Part shown: positions 12,884-51,365 of the stretch, piece by piece
How positions within the stretch are numbered: position 1 is the stretch's first letter
How the letters are laid out: every line of letters begins with the position of its first letter
Assembly (NCBI GenBank): GCA_949316495.1
Contig: OX439003.1
Coordinates: 20,707,198-20,771,197 of the forward strand
DNA from: Amphiduros pacificus
Taxonomy: Eukaryota; Annelida; Polychaeta; Phyllodocida; Hesionidae
Reading direction: 5' to 3'
DNA: 64,000 bases
Program-made: the position numbers and the translations under genes
The notes under the pieces: model-generated
Told to the model about the DNA's origin: nothing
What the model saw: only the letters and a program-made list of their open reading frames with translations
Database searches by the model: none

Positions 12884-14208
12884 TACTGTCCACCAGAGGC
12901 ACACGCAAAACATTTAACTCTGGCCAACCCCGATTAGTATTCTTCTGCCACTACTTTCACTGGCCATGTGCTCCAGAACTTTCAGTCCTTTATCTTAGAA
13001 TGTAAAGTTGGCCTGAGTTGTATTAGATTTCATTCATTAACATTAGAATATATTTCCTTTGGATGTTCAATCAGAAGTGCAAAAGATTAAAAGAATTCCA
13101 AATGTAAACAAAATCGGCCATCTTGTAAAATTTATACAAGTAAAGGGATACAATTAGACTGTTGTTATAATAGTGTTGTCTTTACAGATCTGTTTATAAA
13201 TAAGGTAATTATGCTAATGTTAAAAAGATGTTATGTTTTTCAAGTTTTCTTTTAGTCATAACATGTGATCATACATGCACAGTGAACTGCATAATGAATA
13301 ATCATTAAAACGGTTTACTCTTGGCTATCAATCAGCATTAGACAATCAATTGGCCCTTATTGCAAATACAAATATTGAAGAACAAGGATACTCGGGAGCT
13401 TTATGAATTTTTTTTATTGAAAAATTGTTGAACAGAAATAACAAAATTTAATACAAAAATATAGGCAAAACACATATTGTGCATTTGCAGAAAACTGAAT
13501 TGTAACACCAAGCTTTATCACAGTTCAATATGCTCTTTCATTTTAAAAACCACTTGATTGTCATCACTCTGAATTCCAATCTGCTTCAACAGACCTTCCT
13601 TGGGTATTAAGTTAATTGGAAATTGATATTTTACAACTGTGGCTTTCATTTTATTTTCATAAAGTGCAGAACTGTCTCCTAACTAAACTCCGTAGGTAGA
13701 AGCTTGTTTCATACATTAGACAGACATTTAATATACATGATACAAAGAGGTTCGACGCCCTGCTCTTAAATATCATAATGTAGTAAATTGGACAACGTGG
13801 ATGAAAAACACAAAAGAAATGCAGCACTCGTATATTAAATGGCAAAATAATAGTGGCTAATTATCACAGTTATTAACTTAATATTCATCACAGAATTCAA
13901 TTAGCATTAGAACATATCAAGTCACTCTAGTCCCAGCACTTGTGCTGTCGCGTATGATAGAATCAATCTGTTTTAGTTTTCCATAAAATACAGGTAAATG
14001 ATCAGCAATATGATGCATTAATTATACAAGAAAAAGTCACGACAATTTACTTATCAAATCTGTGAGGTGGCTAAACCCACAATAAGGGTGGAAAACTTAC
14101 ATTGGAAAGTCCGTTATTAAAAACCTTCTATATTGTCTATGATGTCGACAACATTTAAGAACACAGCTCTAGGGATTCATCAATTTGGTCCATTATAATA
14201 GTGCATCT
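12884..14208 (-). other. 3' flank and 3' UTR of the NACHT-TPR gene
   Basis: Downstream of the TAG stop at 14209. AT-rich with no coding signal on either strand. The transcript probably ends near 13.39 kb, just past the AATAAA at 13413-13418. The 500 bp from there to the retroelement hold nothing recognised. Confidence 0.5.
13413..13418 (-). terminator. Candidate poly(A) signal AATAAA
   Basis: AATAAA on the minus strand, about 790 bp downstream of the stop codon of the NACHT-TPR gene. It is the best-placed canonical hexamer before the retroelement. Cleavage would be expected about 10-30 bp further on. Confidence 0.4.
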
Positions 14209-41880
<27,672 letters not shown>

Positions 41881-42762
41881 GTTAGTAGTTATTTATTGTG
41901 ACCTTATACGTCTTCCTGAAACAATTAAATCCATATTATATAGATCTGCTTAATTATATTTTCCTTTTGTCAATTATGAGCAGATGAAAGGCAGAATTTT
42001 AGAAAGCTTCTCAGATGATTCATTGTGTACATGGTACTAAAGTGTCGTTTTAACACCGTGCTATAGCTGCAATATTTTGTGGCAGAAGTTCGCTTGGGTT
42101 TTGAAGTTTTAAAGAGGGTTGCCGCTGTGCATGAGTATGTGCAAAAGATCACCTACTGCGTAGTATCTGTTGATTATGCTGATGAAGTGCGGAGAAAATG
42201 CCGCATTTTCACGTCAATACTTGCACAGCCCGGTATAAAATAAAGATCCGTAGAGTACTATATAAATGTAACTCTCAAGGTTGTATAATTTGGCTTTTAA
42301 GTATATTTGAAAATTAGAATTTAAATTGGTTCTGTTTTTCTGAAAAAAAGTTCCGAGGCTATGTATTTGTTTGTTTGTTTGAGGCTTGACATCACTTTCA
42401 ATTTAAAATAAGACCATTTGATTCAATAATCGAGATTTTCTGAGGTCGCACTCTGGTCATATTTGGCATACCGACCTCATTAGCATAACTCTCAGTGGAT
42501 CTGTGCCTTACTTTGTTAAATAAGTGGAAGACAAGAAGTGATGAGTTCAACTCTCACTGCCGGTAATGTTACGTTCACCTTGGTTAAAAGGCTCGAATGT
42601 CGACCTGATACGGCCATTAATATTGTTGCTGAAAGCGCTGTAAATCACGACTTCACAATATATTCACATAATGCTATATAATCGATAGATACTAAATCGA
42701 CAAAAATCTATTCGCAAGTTGATTATTTCATCAGAACGCTTCAACATATTTCTTATTTTTAA
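41881..42762. promoter_or_regulatory. Likely 5' region of the NACHT-TPR gene
   Basis: An AG acceptor (gtttcag) lies about 37 bp upstream of the ATG at 41880. A candidate noncoding first exon could end near 42159 (CGCA|gtaggt on the minus strand). Upstream are several CpG-containing words in otherwise AT-rich DNA. If the plus-strand exon at 42763 is real, this would be a shared divergent promoter. No specific binding site was recognised. Confidence 0.35.
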
Positions 42763-42903
42763 ATGCCGAGACATGTGTTGACTGTTACTATAATTTACAA
42801 AGCTTTTGCAAGCTATGAGTTTTCCTTGGGGGAGGAGATTAAAGCTTCATCAAAGACATTTCAAACAATTATGGCTGGACGAAGTGTCTTATTTCTCGAA
42901 AAG
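42763..42903 (+). CDS. Possible first exon of an unidentified plus-strand gene
   Basis: ATG at 42763 with an in-frame second ATG at 42871, open for 47 codons to a strong donor CGAAAAG|gtgagt at 42903/42904. The peptide ends TIMAGRSVLFLEK. It resembles no family I know. No matching downstream exon was established; a possible acceptor at about 44182 leads into a frame of about 40 codons that then stops. Head-to-head with the NACHT-TPR gene. It may equally be a chance frame. Confidence 0.25.
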
Positions 42904-43238
42904 GTGAGTAGGGACGGTATTGTTTTTTTGGTTTGTTTTATTTTTAACACAAAAAATATATGCATTAGTCCGTTACGTTTAATTTGCGTGAGCTCATTGA
43001 AACCCTTACTAGATTATTTTATAAACATTGTCAGGGGTATTACAAATATATTGAGGTTTTCTCCCATGGTCGAAGTTATTTATAACTCCAAAATTTTGAA
43101 GGGGGCCCATGAGAAACATTTTTTTCCCCTATGCCCTGGCATAATATAATACAAAACATAAAATTGCATGCTACATGTTATAACTCATCCAATTATATAT
43201 TTTCACCAATCTAAAATTTGGTATGAAAAATAGTCTCT

Positions 43239-43522
43239 AATTAGTATTTAATAATTAATATATAATTAGTCCCAAAGATAGCATTACCGGACTACCAATA
43301 CAAAAGCATGCATTAGTATTTAATAAATAATATATAATTAGTCCCAAAGATAGCATTACCGGACTACCACTACAAAAGCATGCATTAGTATTTAATAAAT
43401 AATATATAATTAGTCCCAAAGATAGCATTACCGGACTACCACTACAAAAGCATGCATTAGTATTTAATAAATAATATATAATTAGTCCCAAAGATAGCAT
43501 TACCGGACTACCAATACAAAAG
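43239..43522. repeat. Minisatellite, 72-bp unit, about 4 copies
   Basis: Unit contains aattagtcccaaagatagca followed by ttaccggactaccactac, with very few differences between copies. Minus-strand frames through it repeat the same 24-residue peptide because 72 is a multiple of three. Confidence 0.95.
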
Positions 43523-43584
43523 CTGATGCATATTGTTCGAATCTGTATTTTGGTAATGAGGCTCATACAAAAAGAAACTTAATA

Positions 43585-44035
43585 AGTACAAACTGGGAAG
43601 AGGACATCTCATTATTAAGGTACAAACTGGGAAGAGGACATCTCATTATTGAGGTACAAACTGGGAAGAGGACATCTCATTATTAAGATACAAGCTGGGA
43701 AGAGGACATCTCATTATTAAGATACAAGCTGAGAAGAGGACATCTCATTATTAAGGTACAAACTGGGAAGAGGACATCTCATTATTAAGGTACAAACTGG
43801 GAAGAGGACATCTCATTATTAAGGTACAAACTGGGAAGAGGACATCTCATTATTAAGATACAAGCTGGGAAGAGGACATCTCATTATTAAGATACAAGCT
43901 GGGAAGAGGACATCTCATTATTAAGATACAAGCTGGGAAGAGGACATCTCATTATTAAGGTACAAGCTGGGAAGAGGACATCTCATTATTAAGGTACAAG
44001 CTGGGAAGAGGACATCTCATTATTAAGATACAAGC
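43585..44035. repeat. Minisatellite, 34-bp unit, about 13 copies
   Basis: Unit core ctgggaagaggacatctcat, with alternating aaggtacaaa and aagatacaag variants. Confidence 0.95.
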
Positions 44036-45339
44036 TGGAGCGACATTAAACAAACTGTTAATTGAAAATCACAACTTTAGGACAAGGTGCGTCCTATGTG
44101 TAACTTTCAAATCAATATTGGATATTTTTATTATGTTCCTTATGGGTTCAACCCTAATAGAATATACTGACTTAATTTCCAGCTAGATTATACCTGCTGT
44201 GAGCGAGACTCTTTATGTTTCTTGTTGGCTTTGTCACGCTGTGTTGAGTTTTTAGTTATTAGATCTACTAAAGCACAAGCGTTTGTAAATCAGCCTGTCT
44301 CTGTTCTCTGAATGCATATCACGAATCTCACATGAATGGCAATAGAAAATATAGAATATATAAGCAATGAATTGTGGATACTTACTCAGATGATAGTTGC
44401 ATGTGGTATGTATCGTGGAAAAAGGAACACAACAAATAGCACAACTGGATACCACTGTTGCCTCATCTTCAATTCACACCATGACAACATTCCAAACAAT
44501 CGGCAAATAAGTACTAACATTCATAAATGTAATGTTTATAAATGACTTACCGCTACTGTTTATGTCTATTCAGAACATACAAAGTGTCTTCTGCCATGCA
44601 ACATTTTAGTTATTACTTGTACTACATGCTATATAATCTGTCCGGATTAAATAAATGATCCCAAGCAAATGCTATGACCTGAGGGATCGGTTCACCAAGC
44701 TGCCGGATTCTCTGTCCCAGCTAAAGTGGGTTATTGGCAAGGCTTAGTGTTGTGGACACCCATAGCAACCTTCAGCCTGCTGGATCAATAAAATATGGAT
44801 TTGGCTGAGTATGCGCTCGTTCCACCTGAATGAGCGCCACCAAACAATTATGAACTTCCAGGTCAAACCAGTGAACTTTTTATGTGACCAACTCAATGTT
44901 AATAATCTATTTTTCAACAAAACTTTTTTCTGTGATATTTTCACACAGTTCTTGAGCTTCATCTGTGTTCAAATACTCTGTGTTGATATTTTATCGTTGG
45001 AATGAATACTATATTTTGAAAATATTCATCATAGCAAGGTATAGAGCCACATGCACACCTTGGGTGCGATGTCACTTTGCTTGACTCTCTTCTGATTTTC
45101 AGTGTAAGTCCAGTTCAAGTAAAATGTACAATCTATATGGCTGGACATCATATAATTCACTTCCACATTTAGTCATATTGTTGTGCCATGTAAATCCTGA
45201 AGAGCTACATGTACCTGTTGCAAATCAACATAAAATTGGTGTTTTAGATTTGTAAAGTATCAAATTAATATAATATTGTTACTATAACCTATTTATATTA
45301 AGTTGACAAGTGCCTTCGGCTGGGAGGGGTTGCAATCTT
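44036..45339. other. No gene recognised
   Basis: Short frames on both strands (44252-44545, 44744-45005) have no domain or splice support. Confidence 0.5.
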
Positions 45340-45905
45340 TCACTTGTGCAGCTCTCTCACATATGCAGCTATTTTTCACATATGCAGCTATTTTTCACAT
45401 ATGCAGCTATTTTTCATATATGCAGCTATTTCTCACACATGCAGCTATTTTTCACATATGCAGCTATTTCTCGCATATGCAGCTATCTCTCACTGATGCA
45501 GCTATTTATCGCATATGCAGCTATCTCTCACGTATGCAGCTGTCTCTCACTTGTGGCTGCAGCTGTCTCATCTCAACTATTTCTCACATGTACAGCTATC
45601 TCACTGTTGTAGCTACCTCTCATTTATGCAGCTGTCTCTTCTGTTGTATCCATCTATCACGTGTTCAGCTATATCTCAATTATGCAGCTGTCACATTATT
45701 GTATCCATCTCTCATTCAGTTGTGTAGTTATCTCCTACTTTTGTAGTCCACACTCATGCAGCTATCTCTCACTCATGCAGCTGTTTCTCACTCATGCAGC
45801 TGTCCCACTTGTGCAGCTATCTCTCACTTGTGCAGCTATCTATCACTTGTGGAGCTATCTCTCACTTGTGCAGCTATCTCTCACTTATACAGTTGTCTAT
45901 GTAAT
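45340..45905. repeat. Degenerate minisatellite, about 19-bp unit
   Basis: About 30 copies of atgcagctatttctcac-like units, most regular at the left and increasingly diverged to the right. Because 19 is not a multiple of three and the unit has few stops, all three plus-strand frames are open. The long frames here (45303-45957) are artefacts of the repeat. Confidence 0.9.
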
Positions 45906-46141
45906 TAATGTCTGCATCTGTAAAACCTTGCGGGACCTCCACTGGTTCCAAAATTAGGTCAATAATTAGGTCAAATTCCCGATGGTTGAAAATAAAGCCC
46001 AAATACAGAAATGTATGCATATTGGAGGTAATATTTCATATCTACCGTAACTATGACAACAAATAAGTAAGAATTATACCATTCATAATATGCCAAAAGT
46101 GCAACCCATCACATAATTAGTTCAGCGTAAATTCCACCAGA

Positions 46142-46245
46142 GGGCAGGCAACGTGGTGACGGAACAGTAGACAGTAATAACATGTCCATATATGGGCAGG
46201 CAACGTGGTGACGGAACAGTAGACAGTAATAACATGTCCATATAT
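46142..46245. repeat. Tandem duplication, 52-bp unit, 2 copies
   Basis: Two adjacent copies of a unit starting gggcaggcaacgtggtgacg, almost identical. Confidence 0.9.
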
Positions 46246-46737
46246 ATGTATATAGATTGGACTGCATAGTCTAACGGAACAGCGAGATCGCACGCTCTTT
46301 TCAGTGGCGAATTTTATTGCAGCCCATACCTCAGCAAGGACCTGCGACATGAGGCAGCACAATATCTGCTACACTGAAGTGGGTCTCTTCACGAAATGAC
46401 TGAGATAATGTTGAAAGTGATGTAAAACCCCAAAACAAACAAATCAACATTATTTTAGTCAAACAATCGAACTGGTATATCAATAATAAATTCGCAAAGG
46501 TATTATGGGACTCTACCAAGCAAGTCAGAGTACATATCTGCCAAAAGAAGGCCATTCTCAGTATGTTGACCAGTGAAATGACCAAATGAAATGGACAAGT
46601 GTCTGAGACGCATTCCAACTTGTTATTATCATCTCCACGTGTAGATGACGATATGAAACTTTTTAGGGGTTATAATATATATTATATGAATAGCATGTTC
46701 CTGGTGTGTATGAAGGGTAATATGTCTCAGGTCATAT

Positions 46738-46879
46738 TGCTCATGCATCTATCTCTCTTTGTTCAGGACACCTACCCACTGCTCTCTACTATGCAAAGGG
46801 TAAGGGAAACTTGAGATCAAGTTTTAGATGGCTGCCTGATGGGACAACTTAGGTACAGATGGGATCATTATTTTCTTGA
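46738..46879 (+). repeat. Interspersed repeat, copy 2 (first copy at 6.9 kb)
   Basis: Matches 6911-7048 closely over about 140 bp. This copy has no (TA)n flank, so the repeat is independent of the microsatellite. No coding capacity was recognised. Confidence 0.85.
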
Positions 46880-48868
46880 CTGTACCTTGGACCATCATAT
46901 AGAACCAGTCATCAACCCAAATATCACCATCTTTGGCCAAGGTGGAAATTCATCAAATTTAACTCGCCACCACATTAATATGGTGTTCAAAATAGTTTAT
47001 TATAAATAGCTATTTCATGTTATTAGTCTTCATGTGAAAATATAATTTAATATAATCACAATTACTTTTTAAATTCTGTGCAGAGCACAAAATACCCAGT
47101 CTGAGTAAAACGATAACAGAAATTAGGTTCTTCTCATTCAATATCTATTTACAATTGAAAAAAATTCTTCCTTGACATTATTTTAGTATAAAGGACATTT
47201 CTCCAAGATCAGGGGTCAAAATGTGAAATTTCATTTTAACATCTATTTTTTTCACTTGATTTTGTAGCATCAAATGTAAAGAGAAATGATCTGCATATGC
47301 CATGCTGGTATGTTTATGTATAAAAATACTTTAGTACTGTAAATTACAGAAACATAACAGAGCCACAATCATTATTGAAAATTTGCCACATTTATATATA
47401 AAATTGTGAAATGCATTCCAAAATCTGTGGATTTTAAATGGAAATATTGTGGCCTTTGAGCTGTGCTGATCATTGTTTCTATTTGGTATTGTTTTTAAAA
47501 ATTATCTGGAAATTGCTTTAAAATGATCAATTAAATCCTTTCTTCCCAGAGCAGATATGAGCAGAGGATAAATTTGAAAAATCAAAATGCATGTCACATA
47601 CTGAATTTGGCCCCGACTTGTTATCTCTATTCTCATTGGATGGTATCTGGTTATTCAAAATGGTACTCAGTGATAGCTCTTAAAAGATTTGAAGAAAGAA
47701 ATATCACATCAAAATGAAAAAAAACAAACATCTAAGCCAAATAGAAAATAGATAGAATTGGTCCCTGAACATACATTATCTTGCCTATTTATAGCTAAGA
47801 ACTCCAACCAGTAGTTTCAGAGATCAAAATTGAAGGACAGGACAACAGAAAACTTTCCCCATTATTGCAGAAATGGGCACAGTTAACCTTCATAACTGAC
47901 ACCTATCATGAAATTCGTCCAAGCCCTTCTATTAAGAGATTAGTGTCTTATTTGAAAGAATTTCATTAACTTTTTTCTTTGAAGTCATCCAATAATCTGT
48001 TTTTATTTTAAAATATAATTTACAGCCTGATAGATGGTAATAAGTAATGGGTGAGGGTAACAATGTCCAATAGGTTTTCAAAAGTACTTAATCTTGATAT
48101 CACTGTGAATCAGAAAAAAAAGAACCTCGGGAAATGAAATTACAATGAATGCAATGCAGTGTAACTGCCTCTTAAATATTGACAAAACATAATATTGCAT
48201 AAAATAAGGCTTTATTTTATTATTTGAAGGACAATCAATGTTGGAAATACATTTTTCATAATATCCCCTCAATAAATGTTCAGTTATGGTATGGCCAAAT
48301 CCAATTTTGAACATGAAATCATCAAATACTTCATATTCAGTTGTTACAATTCCATGCAATAACAACTTTACATAACCTTATATTGGACAATTTCTTGTAT
48401 TTGTTTTTATACAATATATCATGCAATCTTTAATAGCACCAACATCATATTTTCAATTGAGAGTAAAGACATTTGTTTTGTGAGGCACTGTATGAAGTGT
48501 GACAATATATCGGCCACTTCTTCAACATGGCCTCCTGCCTGTAGACATAAAATAAGCTTACAAAACCAATGCCTCAACCATACATTTTGTGGCAGTGTTT
48601 GAATTAAACTATTTCCAGAACCTATACTGAGAATGTAACTGCAGCAAGCTCTGTACACAATTACATCCTCATATATATCTCCATCTCCTGGTACCAGCAG
48701 ACTATACATAAAATCATCATCTTGCTTTTATGAGTAGAAGACTTAAAATATCTCATCCCCTTTATGCATTGAAAAAACCCAGAATTTTCAGGTTTATTTT
48801 TACCCATTATTATTGTGGCCAATTGGATATTATCATTCCATGACCAGTGAGAAAATCATGAAATTAAT

Positions 48869-48905
<37 letters not shown>

Positions 48906-49394
48906 CATCCCATTATTGAGACCAGCTTGACTACTGCAGCTTTAACTCTAACCTAATGCCTCTTCCAAAATCATATCAAATATTAAAATAAATAAAAATA
49001 GAATTGTGGGTAATATTTACACATATATGATCCTATTATACACAATAGTAATACAAAAAGGCTAAGGTTGGAACAGTTAAATTTGTCACCTCAATCAGAA
49101 ACTTTAATTCATAACAAATCCTAAATCTTGTAAAAATTACACCTTAATTGAATGATTAATAAAAGTGTTGTAAAGAATATCATGAAGGTTTAACATCTGG
49201 CCTGCTGTTCCTTCATCAGGATAGGAAATATTGTTGGTACGCACACCTTTTAACTTTTCTTTGGCCATTCTGTACCACATTGTAAACCCAACATAAATTC
49301 TGCCACAAATACTGTAAAAACCTACTCTAATGATATCTATATTCAATTTCATGAATGTAAGGTCACAATAAAAGCAATCTTCTTTTTTGGTTAG
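46880..49394. other. No gene recognised
   Basis: AT-rich. Minus-strand frames at 48078-48365 and 48419-48709 (the latter Cys/Val-rich, 96 codons) are the only moderately long ones. Neither has a recognisable domain or good splice edges. A (TA)n tract lies at about 48873-48901. Confidence 0.4.
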
Positions 49395-49768
49395 GGGCGA
49401 TCCATTTGATTTTTGTGGGGTGGGGTGGGACAGCAGTACTGGATGAATAAATTTTTTTTCTTTGGTAGGGTGGATGAATAATTTTTTTTTCTGGTGTGGG
49501 GTGGGTGAATAAATTTTTTTTCTGGTGTGGGGTGGGTGAATAAATTTTTTTTCTTGTTCGGGGCGATCCATTTGATTTTTGTGGGGTGGGGTGGGACAGC
49601 AGTACTGGATGAATAATTTTTTTTTCTGGTGTGGGGTGGATGAATAATTTTTTTTTCTGGTGTGGGGTGGGTGAATAGATTTTTTTTCTGGTGTGGGGTG
49701 GGTGAATAAATTTTTTTTCCAAAATCTCCCACCCCACCCCACAAAAATCAAATGGATCGCCCCTTAGA
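49395..49768. mobile_element. Foldback element with internal tandem units
   Basis: The left arm at about 49395-49433 (gggcgatccatttgattttt, then gtggggtggggtggga) is the reverse complement of the right arm at 49730-49768. A third, direct copy of the left arm lies inside at about 49559-49597. Between them are about 7 units of gggtgaataaattttttttc/tggtgtgg. Minus-strand frames rich in HPPHTRKK are artefacts of the repeat. Confidence 0.8.
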
Positions 49769-51302
49769 GAATTTGGAAATGTATTTTTTCTGTGTGACAA
49801 CAATATGAAGTTAGTTCTTGACTTTCTATAATTCTAAAATTTTGAGATTCCACATTCTTTTAACAAATGTTAAACCTACAATTGTTCATAAAATTACTTT
49901 CTTTCATGTTGAGTTTTACAATTGCCAAAAAAAGGAATAAATAATAATATTCTAATAACAAACTGGGTTGTAATTTATTTTAATGAATTGAGCAGTAACT
50001 TGGTCAAATGATTTTAATAAAATAGCTTATTTACAATGTAATAAAAGTTGAAACTTAATTCTCACTTCTTCCTCTGCAAATCCCCCTCAATATATTATTT
50101 CACATATTGAAGTGATATAATATTTGGTGAAATATGTTTGGATACCTATTGCTATATGCATGATAAAATAAAGTTGCACAAATAACAAAACATGACCAGA
50201 AAGATTCTCGCCCAATCCCACCGATCCAGCATAATGTTTTCTGGCAACCTTGTGCATCACCAAATATTGGCAAAAACTGGTTAATGTTGATTATAAGATT
50301 TCATATTTACAAGGATTAAAAATAATCTTCAAAAACCTCTTTATCTACAGCTAGTGTGACTTTGGGAAACTAATTGACTGATGTTATAAGTAACTAGCTG
50401 ACTTACAAAGCCTAGTTCATAGATATTTAATGGGATGAATGTATATATTACTGATCATCATGAAAAATTTCTATGCAAACATAAAGATGCCATATACCAT
50501 ATACACCAACTAGCATTATAATGCAGTGTTTCACAATTTTCAACAAAATTTAATTGCAAATATGTTTTTATATTTAAAGGGAAAAATTACCAAGTGTTTT
50601 GCTGAATGTAAAAAGTCCCTCAAATTTGTAGATTCTTTGCATTTGATTCCTTTTCAAAACAAACTCTAGCTGCTGGCCAGTCAATGGCAATATTTCCACA
50701 CACCTTTAGGGGTGCTAATATAATACAAATGCACTTTGTGAGGGACTGCAATGTACAAAATCAAGCATGTTCTTCCTTGAGATTCTTTGTTGACGTACAT
50801 CTGATGTCCAATACAAGTTGTCTGACCCTGTTGCTCAAATGTCATTAATGAACTTCAAATAAAATCTTCAATAAAGAAAGATGCCAAAACATGGCATCGA
50901 AACAGTCTTTGAAGTGTCAGATACTCAAGATAAATTCAATATCTCAACTTCAAACCACTTTGGTGGTTAACTAAATAATGGCTTGCTGTTATTGGATAAA
51001 TAGTGTATAAGCCTGTGATATTTCCAAAGGTTTCACTGCATTTATCCAATAGACCTGCAGGCCATCATCCTCCCTCCTTCATGAGCTAAGCTTCTCTCCG
51101 CTGCGTGATGATACTTGTCCTTTGCTCAGCATTTACCCGAGTTATATCATTCTTATTACACACAACAGTTCATCTCTTTGTCCACATGTCACGGATATTT
51201 GTCTCCATATTGTTACATGTTAACACATCCTCCCCTTCCTTTTCCTCTCATAGCTGCACCATTTGGACTGGATATTTTGTTATTGTGACCTACTTACTGA
51301 TG
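49769..51302 (-). other. 3' flank and probable 3' UTR of EMSY
   Basis: Downstream of the EMSY stop. No coding signal. The nearest canonical AATAAA on the minus strand that I noticed is at 49974-49979. The true 3' end is not fixed. Confidence 0.4.
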
Positions 51303-51365
51303 TCAGGGTCGCACTGGACTGCGATCGAGGCGAGGTTTTTTACTGGTTGGTGAGACAATATGGGA
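51303..51365 (-). CDS. Last coding exon of the EMSY-bromodomain gene
   Basis: Follows the acceptor ttttttcag-type tract. It encodes [20 protein letters not shown] and a TGA at 51303-51305. SKKPRLDR is a plausible nuclear-localisation signal. Phase 0 matches the bromodomain exon ending at 51523. Confidence 0.7.
   Translation of the reverse strand, partial: SHIVSPTSKKPRLDRSPVRP

Noticed and set aside
45303-45957. Cys/Ala/Met-rich plus-strand frames
   Set aside because: All three frames are open because of the 19-bp repeat. No consistent protein results.
49137-49803. Minus-strand frames rich in HPPHTRKK
   Set aside because: Generated by the foldback element and its T-run units. Three frames give the same peptide.
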